A DNA stretch of 64,000 bases, taken from positions 461,001-525,000 of the forward strand of contig NZ_CP032348.1 of NCBI RefSeq assembly GCF_005222205.1, in the 5' to 3' direction. The position numbers were made by a program, and so were the translations under genes. Shown here piece after piece: positions 23,986 through 31,934 of this stretch. The notes under the pieces were generated by a model. That model did no database searches, was not told the DNA's origin, and worked only from the letters and a program-made list of their open reading frames with translations. Numbering within the stretch: the first letter of the stretch is position 1; each line of letters starts with the position of its first letter. The DNA comes from Azospirillum brasilense (lineage in GTDB: Bacteria > Pseudomonadota > Alphaproteobacteria > Azospirillales > Azospirillaceae).

Positions 23986-24198
23986 ATGACAAGCATGAGC
24001 GGAACGCACGACAAGCGGCGCGGCGGAGCGACCGCCGGTCCCACCGTCCTCTCCTGGCTCGCCCGCCTGAACGGTTGGCGGGAGCGGCGGGCGCTGCGCC
24101 GCGCCCTGGCCCGCATGGACGCGCATCTCTGGGCCGACCTCGGCTTCGACGAGGCGGCGGCGCGGGAGGAGATGGACAAACCGTTCTGGAAAGGGTGA
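23986..24198 (+). CDS. DUF1127 small protein
   Basis: A 70-residue basic protein. The C-terminal 45 residues carry the DUF1127 pattern: WRERRALRRALARMDAHLWA, then LGFDEAAAREEMDKPFW. DUF1127 proteins are arginine-rich and some bind RNA in phosphate and carbon control in alphaproteobacteria; the role here is unknown. The start at 23986 has GGGAGG 5 bases upstream; Met at 23962 has only a poorly placed AAGG. Divergent from the LysR gene. Confidence 0.85.
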   Translation: MTSMSGTHDKRRGGATAGPTVLSWLARLNGWRERRALRRALARMDAHLWADLGFDEAAAREEMDKPFWKG

Positions 24199-24211
24199 GC
24201 GGACCGGCGGC

Positions 24212-25123
24212 TCAAGGCGGTCGGTAGGCGCTGCCGTCCTCGGCGCGGGCGGGCGCCTCGACGTAGGTCCCGTGGTCCGGCACGGCGATCCGGTCGAAAT
24301 CGCGGGCAAGCTCATGGAGCGCGGTCCGCATGCCGTCTCCCCGCATGGCGGGACCGTGGCCGGTGACCACCAGTTCGGGCTCCAGCCCTGCCAGCAGCGC
24401 CACCGAGTCCCGCGCTTTCGCCCAGTCCGTCGTGTAATACATGGGCGGACCGTGCATCTCCGGGTCCTGGACGGCCACGGCGTAGGCGGATTCCTGGCGC
24501 GTCGTGATGAAGGCGTCGCCCGCGATGAGACTGCGGTCCGCCGCGCGCCAGAAGGAAACATGCCCCGGGCTGTGCCCCGGCGTCGCCAGCCAGCGCCAGC
24601 CCGGCATGCCCGGAACGCTGCCGTCCTCCGGCAGGCGGCGCAGCCGGCCGCCCACATTCACCGGCCCGCGGGGATAGAGCGGCGCCATCAGCGACATCAG
24701 GCCGCCGCCGACCGACGGATCGGGCGCAGGGTAGGATGCGCTGCCATCGAGATAGGGATGCTCCAAGGCGTGCGCGTAGACCGGCGCGTCCCAGCGCTCG
24801 GCCAGCTCCTCAAGGGCGCCGACATGGTCGAAATGCCCGTGGGTCATCACGATGCCCGCGGGTCGCGAGTCCGGCCCGAACCGCTCCTCCGCCGCCCTGG
24901 CGATGAGGGCCGCCGTACCCATGACGCCGGCGTCGATCAGCACCCACTGCCTGTCACTGGGCCGGTCGCCGGCCCCCGGCGCGCCGACGAAGACGACGTT
25001 GACGATGGCGAGCCGCCGGTAGGCCAGGTCGGGAGCGATCTCCCGCGTGCCGTCGTCGCGCGCCCGGTCCCGCTCCGGATCGTCGGCCCGCCCCGCGGAA
25101 TCGAGAGGGATCTGCCGCGCCAT
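24212..25123 (-). CDS. Metallo-beta-lactamase-fold hydrolase
   Basis: A 303-residue cytoplasmic protein. The zinc site appears as VMTHGHFDHVG (HxHxDH), with later ligands in TPGHSPGHVSFW and the Asp of LIAGDAFITT. Near the end PELVVTGHGPAMRGDGMR gives the last His. This is the glyoxalase II/lactonase/flavin-free hydrolase layout; the substrate is not evident. GGAGG lies 7 bases before the ATG at 25123. It is convergent with the DUF1127 gene. Confidence 0.87.
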   Translation of the reverse strand: MARQIPLDSAGRADDPERDRARDDGTREIAPDLAYRRLAIVNVVFVGAPGAGDRPSDRQWVLIDAGVMGTAALIARAAEERFGPDSRPAGIVMTHGHFDHVGALEELAERWDAPVYAHALEHPYLDGSASYPAPDPSVGGGLMSLMAPLYPRGPVNVGGRLRRLPEDGSVPGMPGWRWLATPGHSPGHVSFWRAADRSLIAGDAFITTRQESAYAVAVQDPEMHGPPMYYTTDWAKARDSVALLAGLEPELVVTGHGPAMRGDGMRTALHELARDFDRIAVPDHGTYVEAPARAEDGSAYRPP

Positions 25124-25225
25124 GCGCCGTCCTCCGTGCTGCGATGGGTGAGGGTCGGTTCCGCTCACCATTCGTAGGCAAACTGAAGGTGCCGGCGATG
25201 GTTCCCCAACGCAGGGTGGCGGCGG

Positions 25226-25621
25226 CTACTCCATCGGCTGGTCGAGCGGGCGGCCCAGCGCCCCACCCGCCGCAGCGCCCAGGGCGCAGCCCAGCGCCGC
25301 CGCCGGACCGGTCGCCGGCAGAGCGGCCCCGCCGGTCGCCGCCCCCGCCGCGACGGCGCCCGTCGCCCCCATCGCACCGCCGGCCAGACAGCCGAGCGTC
25401 AGCCCCGCCACCATGTGCCGGTTCTGGTACAGCAGGGCGCCGCCCAGGATGATCGCCCGCTCCGCCCCGTCGCGCAGCCCGTCCGTCCGGTCGGACAGCC
25501 AGCCGCGCCACTCCGCCCGCCCCTCCGATGTCGGCGATGCGGCGTCGGCAGCCGGGGCGGTTACAAACACCAGCGTGGCGAGACCCGCCGCGGCGAGGGT
25601 TCGGCCCATCCTGTGTCGCAT
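25226..25621 (-). CDS. Exported Gly/Ala-rich protein, unknown
   Basis: A 131-residue protein with a clear Sec signal peptide (cut near TAPAADAA, residue ~28). The mature part has a polar stretch, WRGWLSDRTDGLRDGAERAI, then long Gly/Ala-rich segments such as LTLGCLAGGAMGATGAVAAG that resemble glycine-zipper membrane domains. AAGGAG is perfectly placed 6 bases before the ATG. I do not recognise a named family. Likely an outer-envelope protein. Confidence 0.7.
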   Translation of the reverse strand: MRHRMGRTLAAAGLATLVFVTAPAADAASPTSEGRAEWRGWLSDRTDGLRDGAERAIILGGALLYQNRHMVAGLTLGCLAGGAMGATGAVAAGAATGGAALPATGPAAALGCALGAAAGGALGRPLDQPME

Positions 25622-25812
25622 GGGAAGCTCCTTTTTCCAGGCCGTGAGGATACGCCATCGCGGCCGGAACGCCGTCCCGAAAGGAGGGACGAGCGGCCAC
25701 CGACCGGGCTACCCCCTTCGCGTTGGGCCTGTAGTAGATACTTACTGCCAAGCCAACAATCAGTGTCGCTAACACTCACGCTGGAGCCACCAACCGGAAC
25801 GGAGCCAGCCCC

Positions 25813-26208
25813 ATGGCCAAGGCCATCCACATGATGATCCGGGTCCTCGACGAGGAGCGGGCGCGGGACTTCTACGCCCGCGCGTTCGGCCTGGAATGCG
25901 CCGACCGCTACGCCTTCGACGGCTTCACCCTGGTCTATCTGCGCAACGCCGAAAACGACTTCGAGATCGAACTGACCATCAACCACGGCCGCACCGAACC
26001 CTACGCCCACGGCGACGGCTACGGCCATCTGGCCGTCTGCGTCGACGACCTGGACGGGGAGCACCGGCGCTTCAGGGCGCTCGGCTACGGCCCCAACCCG
26101 ATCAAGGAGTTCTCGCGGGACGGCGCGCTGATGGCCCGCTTCTTTTTCGTCCAGGACCCCGACGGCTACAAGATCGAGGTCCTCCAGCGCCACGGCCGCT
26201 ACCGCTGA
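25813..26208 (+). CDS. VOC-superfamily protein, glyoxalase I-like
   Basis: A 131-residue protein made of two beta-alpha-beta-beta-beta modules. Likely metal ligands are His6 (KAIHMMIRVLD), a Glu in DFEIELTINHG, His in GYGHLAVCVDD and Glu in DGYKIEVLQRHG. The order and length match lactoylglutathione lyase, which turns the methylglyoxal-glutathione adduct into lactoylglutathione. It stands alone between a divergent exported protein and the GMC operon. Glyoxalase activity is likely but not proved by motifs alone. Confidence 0.82.
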   Translation: MAKAIHMMIRVLDEERARDFYARAFGLECADRYAFDGFTLVYLRNAENDFEIELTINHGRTEPYAHGDGYGHLAVCVDDLDGEHRRFRALGYGPNPIKEFSRDGALMARFFFVQDPDGYKIEVLQRHGRYR

Positions 26209-26264
26209 CACTAGGCGCGTGCGGCACTCAAAGCAAAAATCACAAATGGTCTTGGGAGGAAGCG

Positions 26265-26831
26265 ATGCGTTCTCCGACGAGCACAACAGCAAAACCCGCC
26301 CCCAATCACACCATGCACCGGCGCGCCTTCCTGGCGGCCTCGGCCACCGCCGCCGCGGCGACGGCCATCCTGGTGTCGGGCGGGGCAATCCTCTGCCCGC
26401 GCGAGGCCTGGGGGTATGAAACCAAGGCTCTGGCGCCCGACACCATGCGCTCGCTGATCCGGGTGTCGCGGGACATCTACCCGCACGACCGGCTGGCCGA
26501 CCGCTTCTACGCCGTCGCCATGAAGACCCAGGACGAGAAGGCGGCCGCCGACGCCGCGCTCAAGGAGCTGTACGAGTCCGGCATGGCGAAGCTCGACCGG
26601 CTGGCCAAGGCCAAGCACGACGCGCCCTACGTGGAGGTCGGCTGGGAGGCCGACCGCGTCCGGCTGCTGCACGAGATCGAGGCCGATCCCTTCTTCCAGA
26701 CGGTGCGCGGCGGGCTGGTCACCGGGATCTACAACAACCAGGAGGTCTGGCCGCTCTTCGGCTACGAGGGCGAGAGCGCGGCCAAGGGCGGCTACATCGA
26801 CCGCGGGTTCAACGACATCGAGTGGCTCTGA
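26265..26831 (+). CDS. GMC dehydrogenase small (gamma) subunit, Tat-exported
   Basis: A 188-residue gluconate 2-dehydrogenase subunit 3-family protein. A twin-arginine signal is visible (MHRRAFLAASATAAAATAIL), cut near AWG. The mature part has the family LIRVSRDIYPHDRLADRFY and GGYIDRGFNDIEWL. The small subunit carries the folded FAD subunit through the Tat system. GGGAGG is 4-5 bases before the ATG at 26265. The large subunit follows 28 bases later. Confidence 0.88.
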   Translation: MRSPTSTTAKPAPNHTMHRRAFLAASATAAAATAILVSGGAILCPREAWGYETKALAPDTMRSLIRVSRDIYPHDRLADRFYAVAMKTQDEKAAADAALKELYESGMAKLDRLAKAKHDAPYVEVGWEADRVRLLHEIEADPFFQTVRGGLVTGIYNNQEVWPLFGYEGESAAKGGYIDRGFNDIEWL

Positions 26832-26859
26832 CCACCGTCTCAGGAAGGATGTTTCAGCC

Positions 26860-28431
26860 ATGGCAGCGAAATTCGACCTGAACGACGACAGCGTCGTGGT
26901 GATCGTGGGGTCCGGGGCCGGCGGCGGCACGCTGGGCACCCAACTGGCGCTGAAGGGCATCAAGACGGTGATCCTGGAAGCCGGCGGACGCCACAACATG
27001 GAGGATTTCCAGAACGACGAATGGGCCAGCTTTGCCCAGATCTCCTGGCTCGACCCGCGCACCACCTCGGGAAGCTGGCGGGTGTCGCGCGACTTCCCCG
27101 GCCTGCCGGCCTGGATCGTCAAGGCGGTCGGTGGCTCCACCGTGCACTGGGCGGGGGCCGCGCTGCGCTTCCAGCCGCACGAGTTCAAGACGCGCACGAC
27201 CTACGGCGAGGTCGCCGGCGCCAACCTGCTGGACTGGCCGATCACGCTGGAGGAGCTGGAGCCCTGGTACGCCAAGGCGGAGGACCGCATGGGCGTCACC
27301 CGCACCAACGGCATCCCCGGCCTGCCCGGCAACAACAACTTCAAGGTCCTGAAGGCCGGCGCCGACAAGATGGGCTACAAGGAGTGCCACACCGGCAACA
27401 TGGCCATCAACTCGGAGCCCCGCGACGGGCGCGGCGGCTGCCAGCAGATCGGCTTCTGCTTCCAGGGCTGCAAGTCCGGGGCGAAATGGTCCACCCTGAT
27501 CGCCGAGATCCCCAAGGGCGAGGAGACCGGCAAGCTGGAGGTACGCGCCAACGCCCAGGTGCTGAAGATCGAGCATGACGCCAAGGGCAAGGTGACCGGC
27601 GTCGTCTACGCCGACAAGGACGGGGCGATCCAGCGCCAGAAGGCGCGCATCGTCGCGGTGGCCGGCAACTCCATCGAAAGCCCCCGGCTGCTGCTGAACT
27701 CCGCCTCCTCCATGTTCCCGGACGGGCTCGCCAACTCCTCCGGCCAGGTGGGGCGGAACTACATGCGGCACATGACCGGCTCGGTCTACGGCGTGTTCGA
27801 GAAGCCGGTGCGCATGTACCGCGGCACCACGATGGCCGGCATCATCCGCGACGAGGCGAAGAACAAGCCCGACCGCGGCTTCGTCGGCGGCTACGAGATC
27901 GAGACCCTGTCGCTCGGCCTGCCCTTCATGGCCGCCTTCCTCGACCCCGGCGCCTGGGGGCGGGAATTCACCTCGGCGCTCGACGGCTACGACCATATGG
28001 CCGGCATGTGGCTGGTCGGCGAGGACATGCCGCAGGAAAGCAACCGCATCACCCTGCACGCCGACAAAAAGGACAAGTACGGGATGCCCGTCCCCAACGT
28101 CCATTTCGACGACCACCCCAACGACGTCGCCATGCGTCAGCACGCCTACCGGCAGGGCATGGCGCTGTATGAATCGGTGGGGGCGACCCGCAGCTTCCCG
28201 ACGCCGCCCTACCCGTCCACCCACAATCTGGGCACCAACCGGATGAGCGAGAAGGCGCGCGACGGCGTGGTGAACAAGTGGGGCCAGACCCACGACGTGG
28301 CGAACCTGTTCGTCTCCGACGGCTCGCAGTTCACCACCGGCGGGGCCGAAAATCCCACCCTGACCATCGTCGCGCTGGCGCTGCGCCAAGCCGACTACAT
28401 CGCCGGCCAAATGGCCAAGAACGCGATCTGA
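26860..28431 (+). CDS. GMC oxidoreductase large subunit with a 3Fe-4S Cys motif
   Basis: A 523-residue FAD enzyme. The dinucleotide fold is VVIVGSGAGGGTLGTQLALK. The GMC C-terminal active site is TVHNLGT-like: YPSTHNLGTNRMSEKARDG, then GGAENPTLTIVALALRQADY. Cys194, Cys200 and Cys204 are spaced C-x5-C-x3-C, as in the [3Fe-4S] site of FAD glucose dehydrogenase. It oxidises a sugar or polyol in the periplasm, exported with the preceding Tat subunit. The multihaem cytochrome subunit that often follows is absent here. Confidence 0.9.
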   Translation: MAAKFDLNDDSVVVIVGSGAGGGTLGTQLALKGIKTVILEAGGRHNMEDFQNDEWASFAQISWLDPRTTSGSWRVSRDFPGLPAWIVKAVGGSTVHWAGAALRFQPHEFKTRTTYGEVAGANLLDWPITLEELEPWYAKAEDRMGVTRTNGIPGLPGNNNFKVLKAGADKMGYKECHTGNMAINSEPRDGRGGCQQIGFCFQGCKSGAKWSTLIAEIPKGEETGKLEVRANAQVLKIEHDAKGKVTGVVYADKDGAIQRQKARIVAVAGNSIESPRLLLNSASSMFPDGLANSSGQVGRNYMRHMTGSVYGVFEKPVRMYRGTTMAGIIRDEAKNKPDRGFVGGYEIETLSLGLPFMAAFLDPGAWGREFTSALDGYDHMAGMWLVGEDMPQESNRITLHADKKDKYGMPVPNVHFDDHPNDVAMRQHAYRQGMALYESVGATRSFPTPPYPSTHNLGTNRMSEKARDGVVNKWGQTHDVANLFVSDGSQFTTGGAENPTLTIVALALRQADYIAGQMAKNAI

Positions 28432-28471
28432 CCCTCTGCTGTCCCATTATTCGGGACGTTGCGCGGATTAC

Positions 28472-28510
28472 AGCCCCTCTCTTCCGGACGGAGGAGGGGG
28501 GCTCTCTTTT
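28472..28510 (+). terminator. Terminator after the GMC operon
   Basis: AGCCCCTC pairs with GAGG-GGGGCT with one bulge, followed by CTCTTTT. It lies 41 bases after the GMC stop and just before the convergent RHH gene end. A smaller hairpin (GTCCC/GGGAC, 28441-28457) precedes it. Confidence 0.6.
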
Positions 28511-28514
28511 GCGC

Positions 28515-28907
28515 TCAGGCCGTCTCGCGTTCTTTTTCCGGGGCGGTGAAGGAGGCTGGAATGCCCGCCGGAAGGACGGCGGCGGCCACCGCGGCAAAAT
28601 CGGTGCGCGCCTCCCGCTCCAGCTCTTCCACGCAGGGGCGGTGACCCTTCACTTCCTGGGCGTAGGTCAGGCAGGCGCAGCGCAGCAGGCCGGCGAAATT
28701 GCGCCGCTCCACCCCGCGGGCCAAGACTTCGTCGTGCAACTTTGACAAGAAGCGGCCCAGCGAGACGCCCTGCATCGCCGCGATTTCCTCCAACGCGTCC
28801 CAGAAGGCCGCTTCCAGACAGACGCTCGTCGAATGACCGCTGAGACGGACCCGCCGGGTTACCATGCGGAAGCGCTCCGGGTCCTGACCGGCAAAAATTC
28901 GGCACAT
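28515..28907 (-). CDS. Ribbon-helix-helix (RHH_4) protein
   Basis: A 130-residue protein. The RHH domain (about residues 15-60) is RRVRLSGHSTSVCLEAAFWD followed by ALEEIAAMQGVSLGRFLSKL, the RHH_4 layout seen in alphaproteobacterial DNA-binding proteins. The C-terminal 65 residues are less conserved, with a Cys pair in LLRCACLTYAQEV. The ATG at 28907 has GGAGGG upstream; an internal Met at 28865 with GGAG is an alternative start that would still keep the whole domain. Target genes unknown. Confidence 0.82.
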   Translation of the reverse strand: MCRIFAGQDPERFRMVTRRVRLSGHSTSVCLEAAFWDALEEIAAMQGVSLGRFLSKLHDEVLARGVERRNFAGLLRCACLTYAQEVKGHRPCVEELEREARTDFAAVAAAVLPAGIPASFTAPEKERETA

Positions 28908-29318
28908 CCCTCGTCTCCCTCCAAACTTCCCCGACTCCTTGAATGCACTATGACCGGAAAATCAGTAAAGCGCATTAATTTCCGAAAGACGGAACCCGCT
29001 GAGGTCGAGTGAAGAGAGGGAAACATCACCATATCCGCGCGCATCGACAGGCACCGGAGACGCGCGGTCTTCCCCGGATACCACCCCCGCCCGCTGAAAT
29101 ATGCGCTTACCTCAGCCAACCCCACGCAAAAGAACGAGCGTTGAAAAATCGGGGAACCGTTTCCGCAGCGCATTTCTGTCACGGAACCCACCCCTGCCGA
29201 CCACGTTGTTGGTTTCCGGTTTTCGACGCCACTCCGCTGCGCCGCAAAATTCCCTTGTATTCGTGGCGAATTCCCCGGCGGCAACCCGACGACACGTCAT
29301 TGTAGAGAGGATGGAAAC
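28908..29318. other. Intergenic region without a supportable gene
   Basis: A 411-base gap between the divergent RHH and glycosyltransferase-mutase genes. It is less GC-rich than its surroundings, notably around 28950-28990, and must contain both promoters. Short reading frames on both strands lack ribosome sites and plausible composition. GAGAGGATGGAAAC immediately before 29319 is the ribosome site of the next gene. Confidence 0.6.
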
Positions 29319-31787
29319 ATGAGTTGGGCCGGCCAACACCAGTTCCCAATCGGCAGAAACCGAAAAAGAACACGTCCGACCGCCGACTCGTCACACTCCG
29401 AGATCACCGTCCCACCCTCGCAAACCCTGATCTGCTTCTCGCACTTGCGCTGGAGCTTCGTTTATCAGCGCCCACAACATCTTATGTCGCGATTCGCGCG
29501 TGACAACCGCGTGCTGTTCGTCGAGGAGCCGATCCACAACGACACCCCCGAGCCCTGGCTGGACGTGCGCGAGGATGAGGGTGTCCATGTCCTGGTGCCC
29601 CGCCTGCCCGCCGGCCTGGACGGCGAGGCGGCCGTCACCGCCCAGCGCCAGCTTCTCGACCGCTATCTGGCCGAGGAGGGGGTGACCGATCCGATCCTCT
29701 GGTACTACACGCCGATGAGCCTCGGCCTGTCCGGCCACCTGCGCGGGGCGCTGGTGGTCTACGACTGCATGGACGAGCTGTCGGCCTTCCACGGCGCCCC
29801 GCCGGAACTGGTCGAGCGCGAGCGCCAGCTGATGGCGCGGGCCGACGTGGTGTTCACCGGCGGCGTCAGCCTCTACGAGGCCAAGCGCACCCTGCACCCC
29901 AACGCCCACGCCTTCCCCAGCAGCGTCGACGTCGCCCATTTCGCCGCCGCCCGCGGCATCGACGAGGACCCCGCCGATCAGGCGGCCATCCCGCACCCGC
30001 GGCTGGGCTTCTACGGCGTCATCGACGAGCGGCTGGACATCGCCCTGCTCGACGCCGCCGCCGCGGCGCGGCCCGACTGGCAGTTCGTCCTGGTCGGCCC
30101 GGTGGTGAAGATCGACCCGGCCGACCTGCCCCGCCGTCCGAACATCCACTATCTGGGCCCTAAGAGCTACGACGACCTGCCGCACTATCTGGCGGGCTGG
30201 GACGTCGCCCTGATGCCCTTCGCGCGCAACGAATCAACCCGCTTCATCAGCCCGACCAAGACGCCGGAATATCTCGCCGCCGGGCGCCCGGTCGTCTCCA
30301 CCTCGATCACCGACGTGGTGCGCGGCTACGGCGACAGCGGCGTCGTGCGCATCGCCGACGCGCCGGAGGATTTCGTTGCCGCCATCGCGGCCGCCCTGGC
30401 CGACGCCGCCGACCCGGAGCGTCTGCGCGCCACCGCCGACCACATCCTGCGCGACATGTCCTGGGACAAGACCCAGGGCCACATGAAGGCGCTGATGGAG
30501 CAGGCCCGCCAGCGCGGACGCGCCGCGCCGCCGGCCCATCGCCCGGCTCCCGCCATTCATCCGGCCAAGCACGTCAACGGGCGCGCCGCCGGTCGCCGTT
30601 CCGGCTTCGATTACCTGATCGTTGGGGCGGGTTTCGCCGGCAGCGTGCTGGCGGAACGTCTGGCGGCAGGGTTGAACAAGCGCGTGCTGCTGATCGACCG
30701 GCGTCCGCACATCGGCGGCAACGCCTACGACCACTACGACGACGCGGGCGTGCTGATCCATCGTTACGGCCCGCACATCTTCCACACCAACGCCAAGCCG
30801 GTCGCCGATTATCTGTCGCGCTTCACCAAGTGGCGTCCCTACGAGCACCGGGTGCTGGCGCGGGTGGACGAGCGGCTCGTCCCGATCCCGATCAACCGGA
30901 CGACGGTCAACCAGCTGTACGGGCTGGACCTCGACGAGGCCGGCGTGGCGGAGTTCCTCAAGAGCCGGGCGGAGCCGGTTGCCGACGTCCGCACCTCGGA
31001 GGACGTGGTGGTTGGCGCGGTCGGGCGGGAGCTCTACGAGAAGTTCTTCCGCGGCTACACCCGCAAGCAATGGGGCCTCGACCCGTCGCAGCTCGACAAG
31101 GCGGTCACCGCCCGCGTGCCGACGCGGACCAACGACGACGACCGCTATTTCGGCGACAGCTTCCAGGCGATGCCGCTGAACGGCTACACGCGGATGTTCG
31201 AGAGCATGCTCGACCACCCGAACATCAAGGTGATGCTGAACACCGATTTCGACGACGTGCGCGACGAGATCGCCTATGACCGCATCGTCTTCACCGGCCC
31301 GATCGACGAGTATTTCGGCCACCGCTTCGGCAAGCTGCCCTACCGTTCCCTGACCTTCCGGCACGAGACGGTCGACCGGGAGTGGTTCCAGCCCGTCGCC
31401 GTGGTGAACGAGCCGTCGGAGGGCGTGCCCTACACCCGCGTCACCGAGTACAAGCACCTGACCGGGCAAAGCCACCCGAAGACCAGCATCACCTACGAGT
31501 ATCCCTCCGCCCAGGGCGATCCCTACTACCCGATCCCCCGCCCGGAGAACCAGGAGCTGTTCCGCAAGTACCAGGCGCTGGCCGACGACACCCCGGACGT
31601 GATCTTCCTGGGCCGGCTCGGCACCTACCGCTACTACAACATGGACCAGGTGGTGGCGCAGGCGCTGGCGGTCTACGCCCGCCTGGAGAAGGAGGAGCAG
31701 CAGAGCCGCGGCCTTGCCGCCGCCGCGCGGGCCTTCGGCTCGCTGGGCGCGGAGCGGGACGTGCGGGTCGCGGGGATGGGGGATTAG
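29319..31787 (+). CDS. Glycosyltransferase / UDP-galactopyranose mutase fusion
   Basis: An 822-residue two-domain protein. Residues ~30-410 are a GT-B glycosyltransferase (ICFSHLRWSFVYQRPQHLMS at the start, then VFTGGVSLYEAKRTLHPNAH and FISPTKTPEYLAAGRPVVST). Residues ~430-800 are a UDP-galactopyranose mutase: FAD fold LIVGAGFAGSVLAERL, then RRPHIGGNAYDHY, GPHIFHTN and RGYTRKQWGLDP, with FLGRLGTYRYYNMDQVV near the C-terminus. The mutase makes UDP-galactofuranose, which the same chain may then transfer. A glycosidase-like gene and an ABC transporter follow. Confidence 0.9.
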   Translation: MSWAGQHQFPIGRNRKRTRPTADSSHSEITVPPSQTLICFSHLRWSFVYQRPQHLMSRFARDNRVLFVEEPIHNDTPEPWLDVREDEGVHVLVPRLPAGLDGEAAVTAQRQLLDRYLAEEGVTDPILWYYTPMSLGLSGHLRGALVVYDCMDELSAFHGAPPELVERERQLMARADVVFTGGVSLYEAKRTLHPNAHAFPSSVDVAHFAAARGIDEDPADQAAIPHPRLGFYGVIDERLDIALLDAAAAARPDWQFVLVGPVVKIDPADLPRRPNIHYLGPKSYDDLPHYLAGWDVALMPFARNESTRFISPTKTPEYLAAGRPVVSTSITDVVRGYGDSGVVRIADAPEDFVAAIAAALADAADPERLRATADHILRDMSWDKTQGHMKALMEQARQRGRAAPPAHRPAPAIHPAKHVNGRAAGRRSGFDYLIVGAGFAGSVLAERLAAGLNKRVLLIDRRPHIGGNAYDHYDDAGVLIHRYGPHIFHTNAKPVADYLSRFTKWRPYEHRVLARVDERLVPIPINRTTVNQLYGLDLDEAGVAEFLKSRAEPVADVRTSEDVVVGAVGRELYEKFFRGYTRKQWGLDPSQLDKAVTARVPTRTNDDDRYFGDSFQAMPLNGYTRMFESMLDHPNIKVMLNTDFDDVRDEIAYDRIVFTGPIDEYFGHRFGKLPYRSLTFRHETVDREWFQPVAVVNEPSEGVPYTRVTEYKHLTGQSHPKTSITYEYPSAQGDPYYPIPRPENQELFRKYQALADDTPDVIFLGRLGTYRYYNMDQVVAQALAVYARLEKEEQQSRGLAAAARAFGSLGAERDVRVAGMGD

Positions 31788-31803
31788 GCGGAGCGCGCGC
31801 ACC

Positions 31804-31892
31804 CTTGCCCCCCTTTTTCCCCCGCTGAGCGGGGGAGGGCGCTTTCTTATCCCCTCCCCTGCGAAGCGGGGGAGGGTTAGGGAGGGGGCAAG
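31804..31892. repeat. Intergenic GC-rich palindromic repeat, copy B
   Basis: An 89-base element ending in CTTGCCCCCC and GGGGGCAAG, which are inverted to each other. Inside are a hairpin (TTCCCCCGCTGAGCGGGGGA) and the block shared with copy A at 8896-8985. Lies between the mutase fusion and the glycosidase-like gene. Looks like a REP/BIME unit. Confidence 0.75.
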
Positions 31893-31934
31893 ACTCCGCA
31901 CACCCCGAACGCCCCAAAATCACAGAGCACCCCC

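Noticed and set aside
29009-29339. Small frames between the RHH and glycosyltransferase genes
   Set aside because: Several overlapping frames on both strands of similar length, none with a ribosome site or recognisable family.
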